A stretch of 64,000 nt of DNA from Arthrobacter psychrochitiniphilus (GCF_003185915.1 NZ_QHLZ01000001.1:248001-312000); one strand, 5' to 3'. Shown: positions 29,615 through 38,368, counted from the stretch's first letter. Made by a program: numbers and translations. The notes: a model not told the origin generated them from the sequence alone.

Positions 29615-30583
29615 CTAGGCCGTGAACTGTGCCGCAAGCGGGCTGTTCACGGGGTGTTCCGGGATCTGGCGGTGGTGCCAGGTAAGAACATTTTCTGCTT
29701 GCTGCACCACGTAGTCCCGCGCTGACTGCTCAGATAAATACGCGGCATGCGGACTCAGTAGAACCCGGGGGTTGCCGAGCATCGCCTCCCCCGCCGCCGG
29801 TGGTTCAACGGCCAGCACATCAAGGCCCGCCCCACCTAGCTGGCCGCTTTCCAATGCCCGCGCCAGTGCCGGGTGATCTACCAACCCGCCACGGGAAACA
29901 TTGACTAAAAACGATCCCCTCGGCATGAGTGCGAGCCGGTCCGCGTTCACTAAGGCGGTGGTCTCTTCGGTTAGTGGAAGGTGCAAGCTGACAAGGTCGC
30001 TGCGGGTGAAGAGCTCATCCAGCCCCACCGCTTGGACGCCGTCGGGGGCTTGCAGATAGGGGTCATAGCCCAGCACAGTTCCCACAGTAGGTCCCATGAG
30101 CTTGGCGAAACGTGCACCAATACGGCCCAGCCCCACCACGCCAACGGTTGCCCCGGAGAGCCTGAGCAGCCTCTCCGTTGTCCCGTCCCACTGCCCGGCC
30201 TGCACACTCCGGTCAAGGAAAGGCAGTCCCCGCATCAGAGACAACGCCATGGCGAAGGCGTGGGTGGCAACTTCCTCCGTGGCCGCCCCAGGTACATTGG
30301 CCACCCAGATGCCGCGCTTGGTGGCAGCAGCAAGATCCACCGTGTCAACGCCTACCGATTGGGTGGCTACAATCTTCAAACCCTCAAGGCGCTCCAGGAG
30401 AGCCTCATCAACCACGCAATAGCCAATCAGCAGGGCTTGTGCGCCCTGGGCTACCTTGGCAATGACGTCAGGGTCTGAACTATTGGCCACCCGGACCTCG
30501 AAACCGGCTGCTTCCAAGAGCTCAATACCGGGCTGAAGATCGGTGCCGTCCACGTCGGTGTAGACCGCAAGGGGTGAACTCAT
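29615..30583 (-). CDS. D-2-hydroxyacid dehydrogenase family protein (NAD-binding)
   Basis: A 322-residue protein of the D-isomer-specific 2-hydroxyacid dehydrogenase family. The NAD motif is VGVVGLGRIGARFAKLMG (about residue 148). The catalytic triad is visible: Arg in NVSRGG, Glu in VLAVEPP and His in LSPHAAYLS. It may interconvert a 2-oxo acid and its 2-hydroxy acid, or it may be one of the C-terminal-binding-protein-like members. It is the last of five genes joined by 4-bp overlaps and neighbours a thiamine-diphosphate enzyme that could use the same 2-oxo acid. Confidence 0.88.
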   Translation of the reverse strand: MSSPLAVYTDVDGTDLQPGIELLEAAGFEVRVANSSDPDVIAKVAQGAQALLIGYCVVDEALLERLEGLKIVATQSVGVDTVDLAAATKRGIWVANVPGAATEEVATHAFAMALSLMRGLPFLDRSVQAGQWDGTTERLLRLSGATVGVVGLGRIGARFAKLMGPTVGTVLGYDPYLQAPDGVQAVGLDELFTRSDLVSLHLPLTEETTALVNADRLALMPRGSFLVNVSRGGLVDHPALARALESGQLGGAGLDVLAVEPPAAGEAMLGNPRVLLSPHAAYLSEQSARDYVVQQAENVLTWHHRQIPEHPVNSPLAAQFTA

Positions 30584-32004
30584 CGCTGCACCGCAGTGAT
30601 TTCTGTGTATTCCTCCAGGCCGGCCACTCCGAGTTCACGGCCAATTCCGGAGTCCTTCCACCCACCGAAGGGGGCTTGCGGGTTGAACGGGGCACCGTTG
30701 AGATCAACCTGGCCGGTGTCAAGGTGCCGAGCAAGCTCCAGTGCCCGCTCGGTACTGCCGGCCCACACCGCACCGGCTAGTCCGTAGACCGTGCCGTTGG
30801 CAATCTCAATGGCTTCGGCCTCACTGGAATAGGCGTGTACCACCAGCACAGGCCCAAAGATTTCCTGCTGACTGGCCGGGTCAGTGGGCGCCAAATCTGC
30901 CAGGATGGTCGGGTTTACATAGTGTCCGACGGCGTGGGCTGAGACGGGCGGGCCCGTCACCAGCCGGGCGCCCCGGCACAAGGCACCGTCAATGACGGCA
31001 AGCACATCAGCCTTTTGCTTGGCGCTAACCAGCGGGCCCAGATCGGTGCTCTCCGCAGTGGGGTCTCCCACCACAAGAGTTTTGACGTGGGCAGCTGCCA
31101 GTTCCAGAGCTTCCTCATAGCGTTGCGCCGGGACCAGCATTCTGGTCCAGGCACTGCAGGTCTGGCCGCTGTTGAGCATGGCCGCGTCCACGGTCCCGGT
31201 CACGGCCGCTGCAAAATCAGCATCAGCGCAGATGATGGAGGAGGATTTCCCGCCCAGTTCCAAGCAGGCGCGTTTGAGGTTGCGGGCAGCGGTGGCCCCC
31301 ACCTCACGGCCTACTGTGGTGGAACCGGTGAAGGAGATAAAGTCCACTCCGGGATGGCCCGTCAGAGCGTCGCCAATGGCACTGCCTGCACCGCTAATGA
31401 GGTTGAAAACGCCCTCTGGCAGCCCGGCTTCAATGGTGGCCTCAGCAAAAATATAGGAGGACAACGGCGCCAGTAACGCAGGTTTTAGCACAACCGTGCA
31501 CCCTGCGGCCAGGGCTGGACCAACCTTCGCCGCCAACTGGTAAAGCGGGTAATTCCACGGGGTGATGCAGGCAACCACACCTACCGGTTTGCGCAGTAAA
31601 ACAGAAGTCCCGGACTCTTCCTCAAAGGCATAGTTGCGTGCGTTGGTGGCTGCGGCAGCCATCAAATCAATGGCCAGATCCACATGCCAGGCACGGGCGT
31701 TGGAAACGGAAACACCAACTTCTGCCACTGTCACCGCAACGAGCTCCTCACGGCGCTGCCGCAACACGGCAACGAGGGCTTCGATGGCATCGGCACGCTC
31801 ACCGGCAGTTTTGGCACCCCAGGTGCCGGCTGCCGTGCGGGCTGCAGCTACAGCAGCATCCACAGTGGCCCCATCGCACAGAGCTGCCGAGCCAATCACC
31901 TCGGCGGTGGCCGGGTTTTCTACCTCCTGCGTAGCCCCGGCCTGTTGCCAGCTACCGCCAATGAGGACGTCGTCACGGAACCAGGTCATGACCGCGGTGT
32001 TCAC
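30580..32004 (-). CDS. NAD(P)-dependent aldehyde dehydrogenase
   Basis: A 474-residue aldehyde dehydrogenase. The cofactor region is CITPWNYPLYQLAAKVGPAL, the general base Glu is in CLELGGKSSSI and the catalytic Cys in NSGQTCSAWTRM. It starts with GTG inside a GTGA overlap with the thiamine-diphosphate enzyme (an ATG 15 bases later is an alternative) and ends in an ATGA overlap with the 2-hydroxyacid dehydrogenase. In this context it probably oxidises the aldehyde released by the decarboxylase to a carboxylate, which the acyl-CoA ligase can then activate. Confidence 0.92.
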   Translation of the reverse strand: MNTAVMTWFRDDVLIGGSWQQAGATQEVENPATAEVIGSAALCDGATVDAAVAAARTAAGTWGAKTAGERADAIEALVAVLRQRREELVAVTVAEVGVSVSNARAWHVDLAIDLMAAAATNARNYAFEEESGTSVLLRKPVGVVACITPWNYPLYQLAAKVGPALAAGCTVVLKPALLAPLSSYIFAEATIEAGLPEGVFNLISGAGSAIGDALTGHPGVDFISFTGSTTVGREVGATAARNLKRACLELGGKSSSIICADADFAAAVTGTVDAAMLNSGQTCSAWTRMLVPAQRYEEALELAAAHVKTLVVGDPTAESTDLGPLVSAKQKADVLAVIDGALCRGARLVTGPPVSAHAVGHYVNPTILADLAPTDPASQQEIFGPVLVVHAYSSEAEAIEIANGTVYGLAGAVWAGSTERALELARHLDTGQVDLNGAPFNPQAPFGGWKDSGIGRELGVAGLEEYTEITAVQR

Positions 32005-33668
32005 AGTGCCTCCTTGGCGGCCAGCATGTCCGCTGCGGCACGGCTGTCCTCATAGATGTGCAAAACGGTGGGCCTATCGGCGTCGAGCGCTGTTTTGATG
32101 GCGCTACCTAGTTCACTGGCGTTGGCAATGGCTACGCCGTAGCAGCCAAGAGCCCTGGCGAGCGCCGGAAAGTCCGGGCTGCCCAAGGCCACAGCGTGCA
32201 CGGGTTCGCCGCGGTCAGCCATTTCATTGCGGATCTCGCCATAGCCGCCGTTATCTACAATGACGATGGGCAGTGCTAGGCGAAGCTCCGCGGCCATGGC
32301 CAGTTCGGCAATGGTGAACATGATGCCACCGTCACCGTGCAGGACCAGTACCGGGGCTTCTGGATTGGCAACTTTGGCACCAATTCCCGCCGGTAACCCG
32401 TACCCGAGCGTGCCAACACCTGTGGGATACAAGAACGCGTTGGGACGGTGCAACGGCAGGTTTGACAGGGCCCCGTAGTAACAAGCCATGGCACTGTCTG
32501 CGGCAACAATGCCGTCCCGGGGCAGGGCCGCTGCAATGGCGTCCACAATCTCCAACCAGGGTCCGCCTTCAGTCTGGGCGTCCGTTTCAAAGTCCGCCCG
32601 CAGCGCCACCATACGCTGGGCAGCGATGGAGGCGGCGGCGTCGTCCGTGGCTGCATCAGTGGCCGTATCAGTGGCCGTATCAGTGGCACTGAGGTTCGCC
32701 AGCAGCGCCGTCAAGACGGCTACACTCCCGCCCACCAGAGCGTGGGCGGGGATGGCGTTGGTGTTGATGGAGGTGGCGTCAATATCGATCCGGATCAGTT
32801 TTCCCGCCAGGCTCGGCAGCCCCAGCCACCAGTCCGCGGGGGAAAGTTCCGTTCCGATCGCCACAACAGCGTCGGCATCGTTGAAGGCAGCCAAAGTGCT
32901 GGGGTGTTGGACTCCAGCACCAACGGCCAGTACGTGGTCCTCCGGGAAAATGCCCTTGCCGTTGGTGGTGGCAAAGACCGGCGCGGACAGTGCTTGTGCA
33001 AGGTCCTTGACCTGGGCCGCGGCCCGGGATGCCCCACCACCCACCAAAAGCAGCGGGCGTTGAGCTACGCTGAGCGCGGCCGCAGCAGCCTGGATTTGTG
33101 CTGTAGGGGCCATGAGCTGACCGGCGGCCACCGGCGGCACCACAGTTACTTGCCCCACCTCATCGAGCAGGTCCAGCGGGATTTCCAGGTGTACCGGACG
33201 TGGCCGGCCCGTTGCCATGGCAGCGAACGCCTGGGCAACGGCCAACGGGATTTCTGCCACGGAGGTCACACGGTGGCTGTAGGCCACCACGGCCGCCAAT
33301 GCTGCCCCCTGATCCTTGATTTCGTGCAACAAGCCGTTGCCGCGGCCGGGGTGCGCCAGCGGCATGCCGGGAGAGATGAACAGCACCGGAATTGAATCCG
33401 AGTACGCCTGGGCCGCAGCTGCTGCGGCGTTGAGGATGGCGGGGCCCGTGGTGGTAAGGACCACGCCGGGGCGTCCCGAGGAGCGGGCATAACCGTCGGC
33501 TGCGTAGCCGGCTCCCTGTTCGTGCCGCGGCGAGATGTGCTTGATGCCGTAGCTGGGCATGGCGGCGTAGGCGGCCAAGTTGTGTGTTCCGGGGATACCA
33601 AAAATGGTGTCCACGCCGTGGGCTGCCAGACCGGCAACCAGGGCTTCTCCACCTGTAAGGGCGCTCAT
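32001..33668 (-). CDS. Thiamine-diphosphate-dependent 2-oxo-acid decarboxylase/carboligase (acetolactate-synthase-like)
   Basis: A 555-residue three-domain ThDP enzyme. The cofactor-activating Glu is in SPRHEQGAGYAADGYAR (about residue 48), and the Mg/ThDP motif begins VLHGDGGIMF and ends with DNGGYGEIRNE. From memory the N-terminus resembles 5-guanidino-2-oxopentanoate decarboxylase and other acetolactate-synthase-like decarboxylases. The neighbouring aldehyde dehydrogenase favours decarboxylation of a 2-oxo acid to an aldehyde. The linker before the C-terminal domain contains an in-frame 12-bp tandem repeat (32644-32696) coding for TATD units. A 2-hydroxyacyl-CoA lyase role cannot be ruled out. 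Confidence 0.85.
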   Translation of the reverse strand: MSALTGGEALVAGLAAHGVDTIFGIPGTHNLAAYAAMPSYGIKHISPRHEQGAGYAADGYARSSGRPGVVLTTTGPAILNAAAAAAQAYSDSIPVLFISPGMPLAHPGRGNGLLHEIKDQGAALAAVVAYSHRVTSVAEIPLAVAQAFAAMATGRPRPVHLEIPLDLLDEVGQVTVVPPVAAGQLMAPTAQIQAAAAALSVAQRPLLLVGGGASRAAAQVKDLAQALSAPVFATTNGKGIFPEDHVLAVGAGVQHPSTLAAFNDADAVVAIGTELSPADWWLGLPSLAGKLIRIDIDATSINTNAIPAHALVGGSVAVLTALLANLSATDTATDTATDAATDDAAASIAAQRMVALRADFETDAQTEGGPWLEIVDAIAAALPRDGIVAADSAMACYYGALSNLPLHRPNAFLYPTGVGTLGYGLPAGIGAKVANPEAPVLVLHGDGGIMFTIAELAMAAELRLALPIVIVDNGGYGEIRNEMADRGEPVHAVALGSPDFPALARALGCYGVAIANASELGSAIKTALDADRPTVLHIYEDSRAAADMLAAKEAL

Positions 33669-34486
33669 GCTTTTACTCGCTCATCTGTGTAGACGGACTT
33701 ACCTAACCATTGGCCACCATCCACCACCATGACTTCACCGGTGACGTAATCGGCACGCGGGCTCAGGAGGTAGTTGGCGGACTCGGCAATTTCGGCGGGG
33801 CTGGCGAACCGGCCTGCCGGGACGCCGCTGAGGACCTTTTCACGGGCGGACTCGGTGCCCCACAACGCGGCACCGGCACCTTCAGTTTCGGTGGGTCCGG
33901 GAGCAATGCAGTTCACTCGAACTCCGCGGGCTGCCCATTCCACGGCAAGCGTGCGGGTCATGGCCACAATGCCACCCTTGGCTGCTGCGCTGTGCACTGT
34001 GCCCGGATGTCCGTGCCAGGCGTAGCTGGCAATGACGTTCAGGATGCTTCCGCTGCCGGCCGCCAGCATGTGCTGAGCTGCTGCGTGGGTTGCGTAAAAG
34101 GTCCCGTTGAGCACAATGTCAATGACGGCCTTCCAGCCGTTGGGGCTCAGGTCCTCGCCGGGGACAATGAAGTTGCCGGCCGCATTGTTCACTAACGCAT
34201 CAATGCGTCCTTCGCGTTCTACAACAGAGTTGATGGCATCTGCCATGCCCTGGGCATCACGGACGTCGCAGGAGATGTAATCGGCGCTGCCACCAGCGTC
34301 AGTAATGAGCCGTACAGTCTCCTGCAGCGGTTCTTCTCGGCGTCCTATGACAATGACTTTTCCGCCGGCTGCTGCGTAGCGGGCGGCGATGGCGCGGCCA
34401 ATGCCGGAGCCGCCACCTGTTACGACCGCAATTTTTCCAGCAAATTCTTCTCTGATATCCGGAACAAGCAAGGCGTTCTCCTTCAT
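33665..34486 (-). CDS. 2,4-dienoyl-CoA-reductase-like SDR oxidoreductase
   Basis: A 273-residue short-chain dehydrogenase/reductase. The NAD(P) motif is TGGGSGIGRAIAARY (about residue 20), and NNAAGNFIVPGEDLSPNGW is close to the sequence I recall for 2,4-dienoyl-CoA reductases. The usual YxxxK catalytic motif is absent: HSAAAKGG has Ser at the Tyr position, as in dienoyl-CoA reductases (SASAK), with an upstream Tyr in IASYAWHG. It could reduce dienoyl- or enoyl-CoA, or oxidise a 3-hydroxyacyl-CoA. ATGA overlaps join it to the acyl-CoA ligase before and the ThDP enzyme after. Confidence 0.85.
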   Translation of the reverse strand: MKENALLVPDIREEFAGKIAVVTGGGSGIGRAIAARYAAAGGKVIVIGRREEPLQETVRLITDAGGSADYISCDVRDAQGMADAINSVVEREGRIDALVNNAAGNFIVPGEDLSPNGWKAVIDIVLNGTFYATHAAAQHMLAAGSGSILNVIASYAWHGHPGTVHSAAAKGGIVAMTRTLAVEWAARGVRVNCIAPGPTETEGAGAALWGTESAREKVLSGVPAGRFASPAEIAESANYLLSPRADYVTGEVMVVDGGQWLGKSVYTDERVKA

Positions 34487-36522
34487 GCGTTGACCGCGGC
34501 AGCCGTGAGCACCAATGCATCGACTGCGAGAGCCCCTTCAGGGGCCACACGGATAGGATTGACTTCAAATTCTGTGATGTTCTGGTTAGCTGCGACGGCT
34601 TCGGAAATTGAAACCACCATGGCGGCCAGTGCCTGGATGTCGGTGGCCGGGCGGCCGCGCCATCCTTGCAAGAGCGGCAGGCACTTCAACCGGCCAATCA
34701 TCTCCAACGCGGTAGCGTGGTCCACTGGCGCCAGCTCTACGCTGATGTCCTTGTGCAGTTCCGTTTCCGTACCCCCGGCTCCTACCGTGACAACCGGACC
34801 AAAGTCCCTGTCCTGGCGGGCACCTACCAGCACTTCTACGGTATTTTGGCGAATATCCTGTTCCTCCACTACGTACTCGCCGTCCCCCAGCCGCGCCTGC
34901 ATATCCTCGAAGGCTGCCATCAGCTGCTCGGCCGAGCCCAAGCCCAGCTTCACGCCGTCGTGCTCACTTTTGTGCTCAAGCCAACCGGCCTTCAAGACGA
35001 GAGGGTAGCGCAACTCTTCGCTGGCCCGGGCCACGTCGGCACGATTGTTTGCCAGCCGTCCTTCCGGCGCCGAGATACCCAGTTCCGCCAAAAACGCACG
35101 AGCCTGCCAGTATCCTGATTCCGGTTCGGCCAGCTTCTGCTCCGGCGAGCCGAGCACCCGCCCCGGGGACGCGCTTAGCTGGGCTGCCAGGGACAGCGTC
35201 CGCAGCGCAATCTCGATGCCCGGGTAGGTGGGGATGCCATCAGCCCAGAGGCGCGCCACCACGGCCGAGTCGGAACTCATACTGTGGACAACCAGGGGCA
35301 TCCCGGCGGCCTTGACAATGTCCGCCATACGGTCTGCAACGCTGAGTTCACGGGCCTCGATGGCGGGCGTGTCTGAGCCGTAGCAACCGAAGTATCCAGA
35401 GAGGACCACCGAGTCCACTTCACCGGAGCTCATCAGAACCTCCACCAGATCGGCGTACACATCCAGATTCGCTTCCCCGGCTCCAGCTAAGTCGATGGGG
35501 TTGGATACTGCGGCACCGGCGGGCAGAATTTCCGCGAGCTGGCGCTGCAACTGTTCGGAGAATATGGGTGCGTCCAGACCGTGGACTGCGGCCACGTCTG
35601 CTGCTATGCCACCTTGCCCACCACTGTCACTGATGAGTGCAGTGCGCCGGCTGGCCGGTTTTGCGGCAACACTCAAGTAACGGGCGGCGTTCACCAGCTC
35701 GGTGGGGGTGGCTACACGGATGGCCCCAGCCGCACGGCAGGCAGCGTCAACAGTGTCAAGGGCGGAGGTGAGTGACCCGGTGTGGGACTGGGCCAGACGT
35801 TGGCTAGCATCACTGGCTCCGGTGGTGAGCACCAAGGTTGTCTTTCCTGCCAGGGACAGGTCACGGATGGTTTCCACCAGCTGAACTCCGCTGGTGAAGC
35901 TCTCCAAATACAAGGCGATGATTTTGCTTTGTTCGTGATCTGCCAGATCAGCAACGAGTTCCGCAGCGTTCACATCCAGCTGATTTCCAATGGAGACAAA
36001 GCGAGAAACACCCATGCCGGCACGCGCAGCCAAGATGGCCAGTTCAGATCCAAGCTGCCCGCTTTGGGAGATGATGGCCAGCGGACCCGGGCTGAAATGC
36101 CCCCATGCCAGCTGCAAAGAAGAGGAAGCATCAAAAAGTCCCAGACTGTTGGGGCCAATGATGCGTGCACCAGCGGCGCGAATCATGGCTCCCAGGGCTT
36201 CTTCTTCCAGCACACCTGCGGTGATGCCCAGAAACGCCTTGACGCCGGCGGCGAGGGCCTCCCGGACCACTTCAGTAACAAAACGCGGCGGGACGCACAG
36301 AACAACGAGTTCAGGTACGCCCGGCAATGCCGAAATGCTGGAGTAGGCCGTTTCGTTCTGGACGGTTGCAGCTGATCCGTTGACAAGGTACACATCGCGG
36401 CGATGCGCTCCGGACAAGGCCCCGCGGGCTAGCCAGTAACCCCATTTAGCTTGATCATCCGAGGCACCAACCACTGCCACGGATGAGGGATCACGAAACG
36501 CTTTGAGCGAGGACGCTGGCAT
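34483..36522 (-). CDS. Acyl-CoA ligase (acetate--CoA ligase ADP-forming family)
   Basis: The ATG at 36520-36522 has GGAGG 6 bases upstream and gives 679 residues; a longer reading to 36648 would run into the leader. Order of domains: CoA-binding Rossmann domain (VAVVGASDDQAKWGYWLARG), succinyl-CoA-synthetase-like domain with the phospho-His motif QSHTGSLTSALD, then an ATP-grasp domain (YPLVLKAGWLEHKSEHDGVK, FEVNPIRVAPEG). Such single-chain enzymes make acyl-CoA from acid, ATP and CoA. It opens the five-gene overlapping set and lies behind a promoter with a TetR-type operator and a CRP/GlxR-like site. Confidence 0.92.
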   Translation of the reverse strand: MPASSLKAFRDPSSVAVVGASDDQAKWGYWLARGALSGAHRRDVYLVNGSAATVQNETAYSSISALPGVPELVVLCVPPRFVTEVVREALAAGVKAFLGITAGVLEEEALGAMIRAAGARIIGPNSLGLFDASSSLQLAWGHFSPGPLAIISQSGQLGSELAILAARAGMGVSRFVSIGNQLDVNAAELVADLADHEQSKIIALYLESFTSGVQLVETIRDLSLAGKTTLVLTTGASDASQRLAQSHTGSLTSALDTVDAACRAAGAIRVATPTELVNAARYLSVAAKPASRRTALISDSGGQGGIAADVAAVHGLDAPIFSEQLQRQLAEILPAGAAVSNPIDLAGAGEANLDVYADLVEVLMSSGEVDSVVLSGYFGCYGSDTPAIEARELSVADRMADIVKAAGMPLVVHSMSSDSAVVARLWADGIPTYPGIEIALRTLSLAAQLSASPGRVLGSPEQKLAEPESGYWQARAFLAELGISAPEGRLANNRADVARASEELRYPLVLKAGWLEHKSEHDGVKLGLGSAEQLMAAFEDMQARLGDGEYVVEEQDIRQNTVEVLVGARQDRDFGPVVTVGAGGTETELHKDISVELAPVDHATALEMIGRLKCLPLLQGWRGRPATDIQALAAMVVSISEAVAANQNITEFEVNPIRVAPEGALAVDALVLTAAAVNA

Positions 36523-36597
36523 CAGTTGCCTCCGAATGCTTCTGAGTCTTGGCATCCGAATGGATACCGTAGTTGGTAGGTGAGACTTTGTTGAGGT

Positions 36598-36640
36598 CCA
36601 GTGCAGGACCCGCCGCCTTTGGCTGGGGCTCCTGCACTGG
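36598..36640 (-). promoter_or_regulatory. 11-bp perfect hairpin in the leader of the acyl-CoA ligase operon
   Basis: CCAGTGCAGGA (36598-36608) pairs exactly with 36630-36640 around a 21-base loop. It lies between the operon promoter and the ATG, about 76 bases before the start, so it is in the 5' untranslated leader. It lacks a T-tract, so a translational or RNA-stability role is more likely than intrinsic attenuation. Confidence 0.55.
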
Positions 36641-36665
36641 CCCGACAACAGTTACCGGAAGTTCT

Positions 36666-36721
36666 TTAACTAACCAGTCAGTTATATAACTAAGTGTGAC
36701 TGGCATCACGCAAGTTGTCAA
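36666..36721 (-). promoter_or_regulatory. Promoter of the acyl-CoA ligase operon with CRP/GlxR-like site and CTGA-N8 operator
   Basis: Minus-strand order: TTGACA (36716-36721), 17 bases, CACACT (36693-36698), 11 bases, CTGACTGGTTAGTTAA (36666-36681). TGTGACTGGCATCACG (36695-36710, plus-strand reading) is a near-perfect CRP/GlxR-type site between the two promoter boxes. The same layout occurs at 38310, 48510 and 52611. Confidence 0.65.
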
Positions 36722-36828
36722 TGTTGGCGGTGGAAATTTTGCGAGCTTCCGCACTGGCGCCCTGGGGCACCCGCCGGCACGCCCAATAGCACACCTGACG
36801 GACCCCAAGGAAGTGAATGCGCAGCTGC

Positions 36829-38040
36829 TTAGGCCGTACCGTACTGCGCATCAATGGCAAGCAGCTGCTCACGAGTGAAAGCCAGTGCAGCATCGCGCAG
36901 TGATGACCCATCACGTACTGAGCGCACAAACATATCCGAGACAATCCTGCTCATTTCCCGCCGAATCATCGCTTCGGACTGCTGGGCATCGGCATCAATG
37001 TCACCAAAGAGCATCCACCACCACCACGCATTTGTGGCGGAGTTAGAGACGAAGTCCGGCACCACCTGTATGCCGCGAGCCAGGAGCATCTCCTCAGCCT
37101 CTTTGAGAACCGGCATATTCGCAGCTTCCACGATGAGTGAAGCCGCAATTTCGTGCTGATTTTCTGCGGTGATGCAGTAGGAAATGGCGGCAGGCACCAA
37201 AACATCAGTCTCAATGCGCAACCACTGATCACGTGGAACCAAGGCATCCTCAGGCCTCATGACCGCGCGGTCAATTTCGCCAAATGAATTACGGGACGCC
37301 AGCAAAGCCTCAACATCTAGCCCCTGCGGGTTGACAATGACTCCATTGGCATCTGAAATGCCAACCACCAACAGGCCAGCCTGTGAGAGGTAGCGTGCCG
37401 TGGCACCGCCCATAGAGCCGAAGCCCTGGATCACCACGCGGGACCCTTCCCTGCGGCGCCCCAATGCATCAAGGGCCGTTAAAACTGATTCTGCAACTCC
37501 GAGACCCCCAACCAACTCTCCCAGCCCCACTGCGTCTATATCAATCTCAAATGCACGGCTCAAACGCTCCGTGGCAGCAGCGCGATCCTCCAGCAGCGGA
37601 TAGACAGCTTGCACGGAGCTCTCCAGTCCCAGCTCCGCAATGATCTCGTCAATGAGCTTTTGCTGCACACCCAGGTCCTCCCCCAGGGTCCAGTGGGCAC
37701 TGACCAGTGCGCTGACGCTTTGCAGGAAGCGCTTGAGAACAGCGCGCATGTTGGGATCGTGCGGATCGCAGTCAATGCCACCCTTAGCCCCTCCGAGCGG
37801 AACATACCGCGCGCCGGGACGGTAGTGCAGTCCCTCCTTGAGCGTCATGCCTTGGGCGAGTCCGCGAACCTCGTCCAGGGTGCATCCCTTGCGCATGCGG
37901 AGACCGCCACTGCAAACCCCCCGGACCAGCCTGTCGATCACCAAGTAGCCCTTGTATCCGGTCACGGGATCAGTCCAGCTAATCTCCAGCAAGGAAGGGA
38001 CCACGGTCTTGGCCGGCGCATTCTCAACTGCTACTGACAT
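36829..38040 (-). CDS. Glu/Leu/Phe/Val dehydrogenase family protein, copy 1
   Basis: A 403-residue amino-acid dehydrogenase that should oxidatively deaminate an L-amino acid to a 2-oxo acid. The substrate/catalytic lysines are K68 (GMTLKEGLHY) and K86 (VPLGGAKGGIDC); the NAD motif is VIQGFGSMGGATARY near residue 200, and the C-terminal domain contains DVLVPAAISYCITAEN and VEAANMPV. An unusual run of four tryptophans (NAWWWWMLFGDIDADA) is shared with the paralogue at 50634. The family is clear but not the substrate. It stands upstream of the acyl-CoA ligase operon on the same strand and has its own promoter and operator. Confidence 0.9.
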   Translation of the reverse strand: MSVAVENAPAKTVVPSLLEISWTDPVTGYKGYLVIDRLVRGVCSGGLRMRKGCTLDEVRGLAQGMTLKEGLHYRPGARYVPLGGAKGGIDCDPHDPNMRAVLKRFLQSVSALVSAHWTLGEDLGVQQKLIDEIIAELGLESSVQAVYPLLEDRAAATERLSRAFEIDIDAVGLGELVGGLGVAESVLTALDALGRRREGSRVVIQGFGSMGGATARYLSQAGLLVVGISDANGVIVNPQGLDVEALLASRNSFGEIDRAVMRPEDALVPRDQWLRIETDVLVPAAISYCITAENQHEIAASLIVEAANMPVLKEAEEMLLARGIQVVPDFVSNSATNAWWWWMLFGDIDADAQQSEAMIRREMSRIVSDMFVRSVRDGSSLRDAALAFTREQLLAIDAQYGTA

Positions 38041-38068
38041 GCATAACTCCTATGTATCGGAAATTCTT

Positions 38069-38114
38069 TACTGAACCGCTATTCAGCATTCACGAGACTT
38101 GGATCATTTGTCAA
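38069..38114 (-). promoter_or_regulatory. Promoter and operator of dehydrogenase copy 1
   Basis: On the minus strand TTGACA (38109-38114), an 18-base spacer and AATGCT (38085-38090) form a likely promoter. The palindrome TACTGA-N8-TCAGCA (38069-38088) overlaps the -10 box, a position suited to repression. The same arrangement is found before copy 2 at 51877-51921. Confidence 0.7.
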
Positions 38115-38309
38115 GAGCCTGGATTGTGGTCAACCCACTCAGTGTGTGGAGGGATCTGCAGCTCACCCACCCCGAAAAATGTTGAAAAATAGCGGGCTAC
38201 GTCACATTTCCGGGTCAGTTCCCATGCTACAAGCACCTCAGAATATGCATATACATTTGAGATTCGCATGTAAAAAAGCTATTTCTGATGTAGATATTAA
38301 CCAAGACCG

Positions 38310-38365
38310 TTGACATCTACTGTGATTCACCGGACAGTTGATTTATTACCTGAACCGCGAGTCAG
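38310..38365 (+). promoter_or_regulatory. Promoter and operator retained before the dead M20 gene
   Basis: TTGACA (38310-38315), 17 bases, GACAGT (38333-38338), 11 bases, then CTGAACCGCGAGTCAG (38350-38365). Between the boxes TGTGATTCACCGGACA (38321-38336) has a good left half of a CRP/GlxR site and a poor right half. The arrangement matches the promoter at 52611 base for base in spacing. Confidence 0.65.
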
Positions 38366-38368
38366 CAG

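Noticed and set aside
36681..36690. GTTATATAAC as the -10 box of the acyl-CoA ligase operon
   Set aside because: It is AT-rich and palindromic, but its distance from TTGACA is too long (over 25 bases) and it is absent from the three sister promoters.
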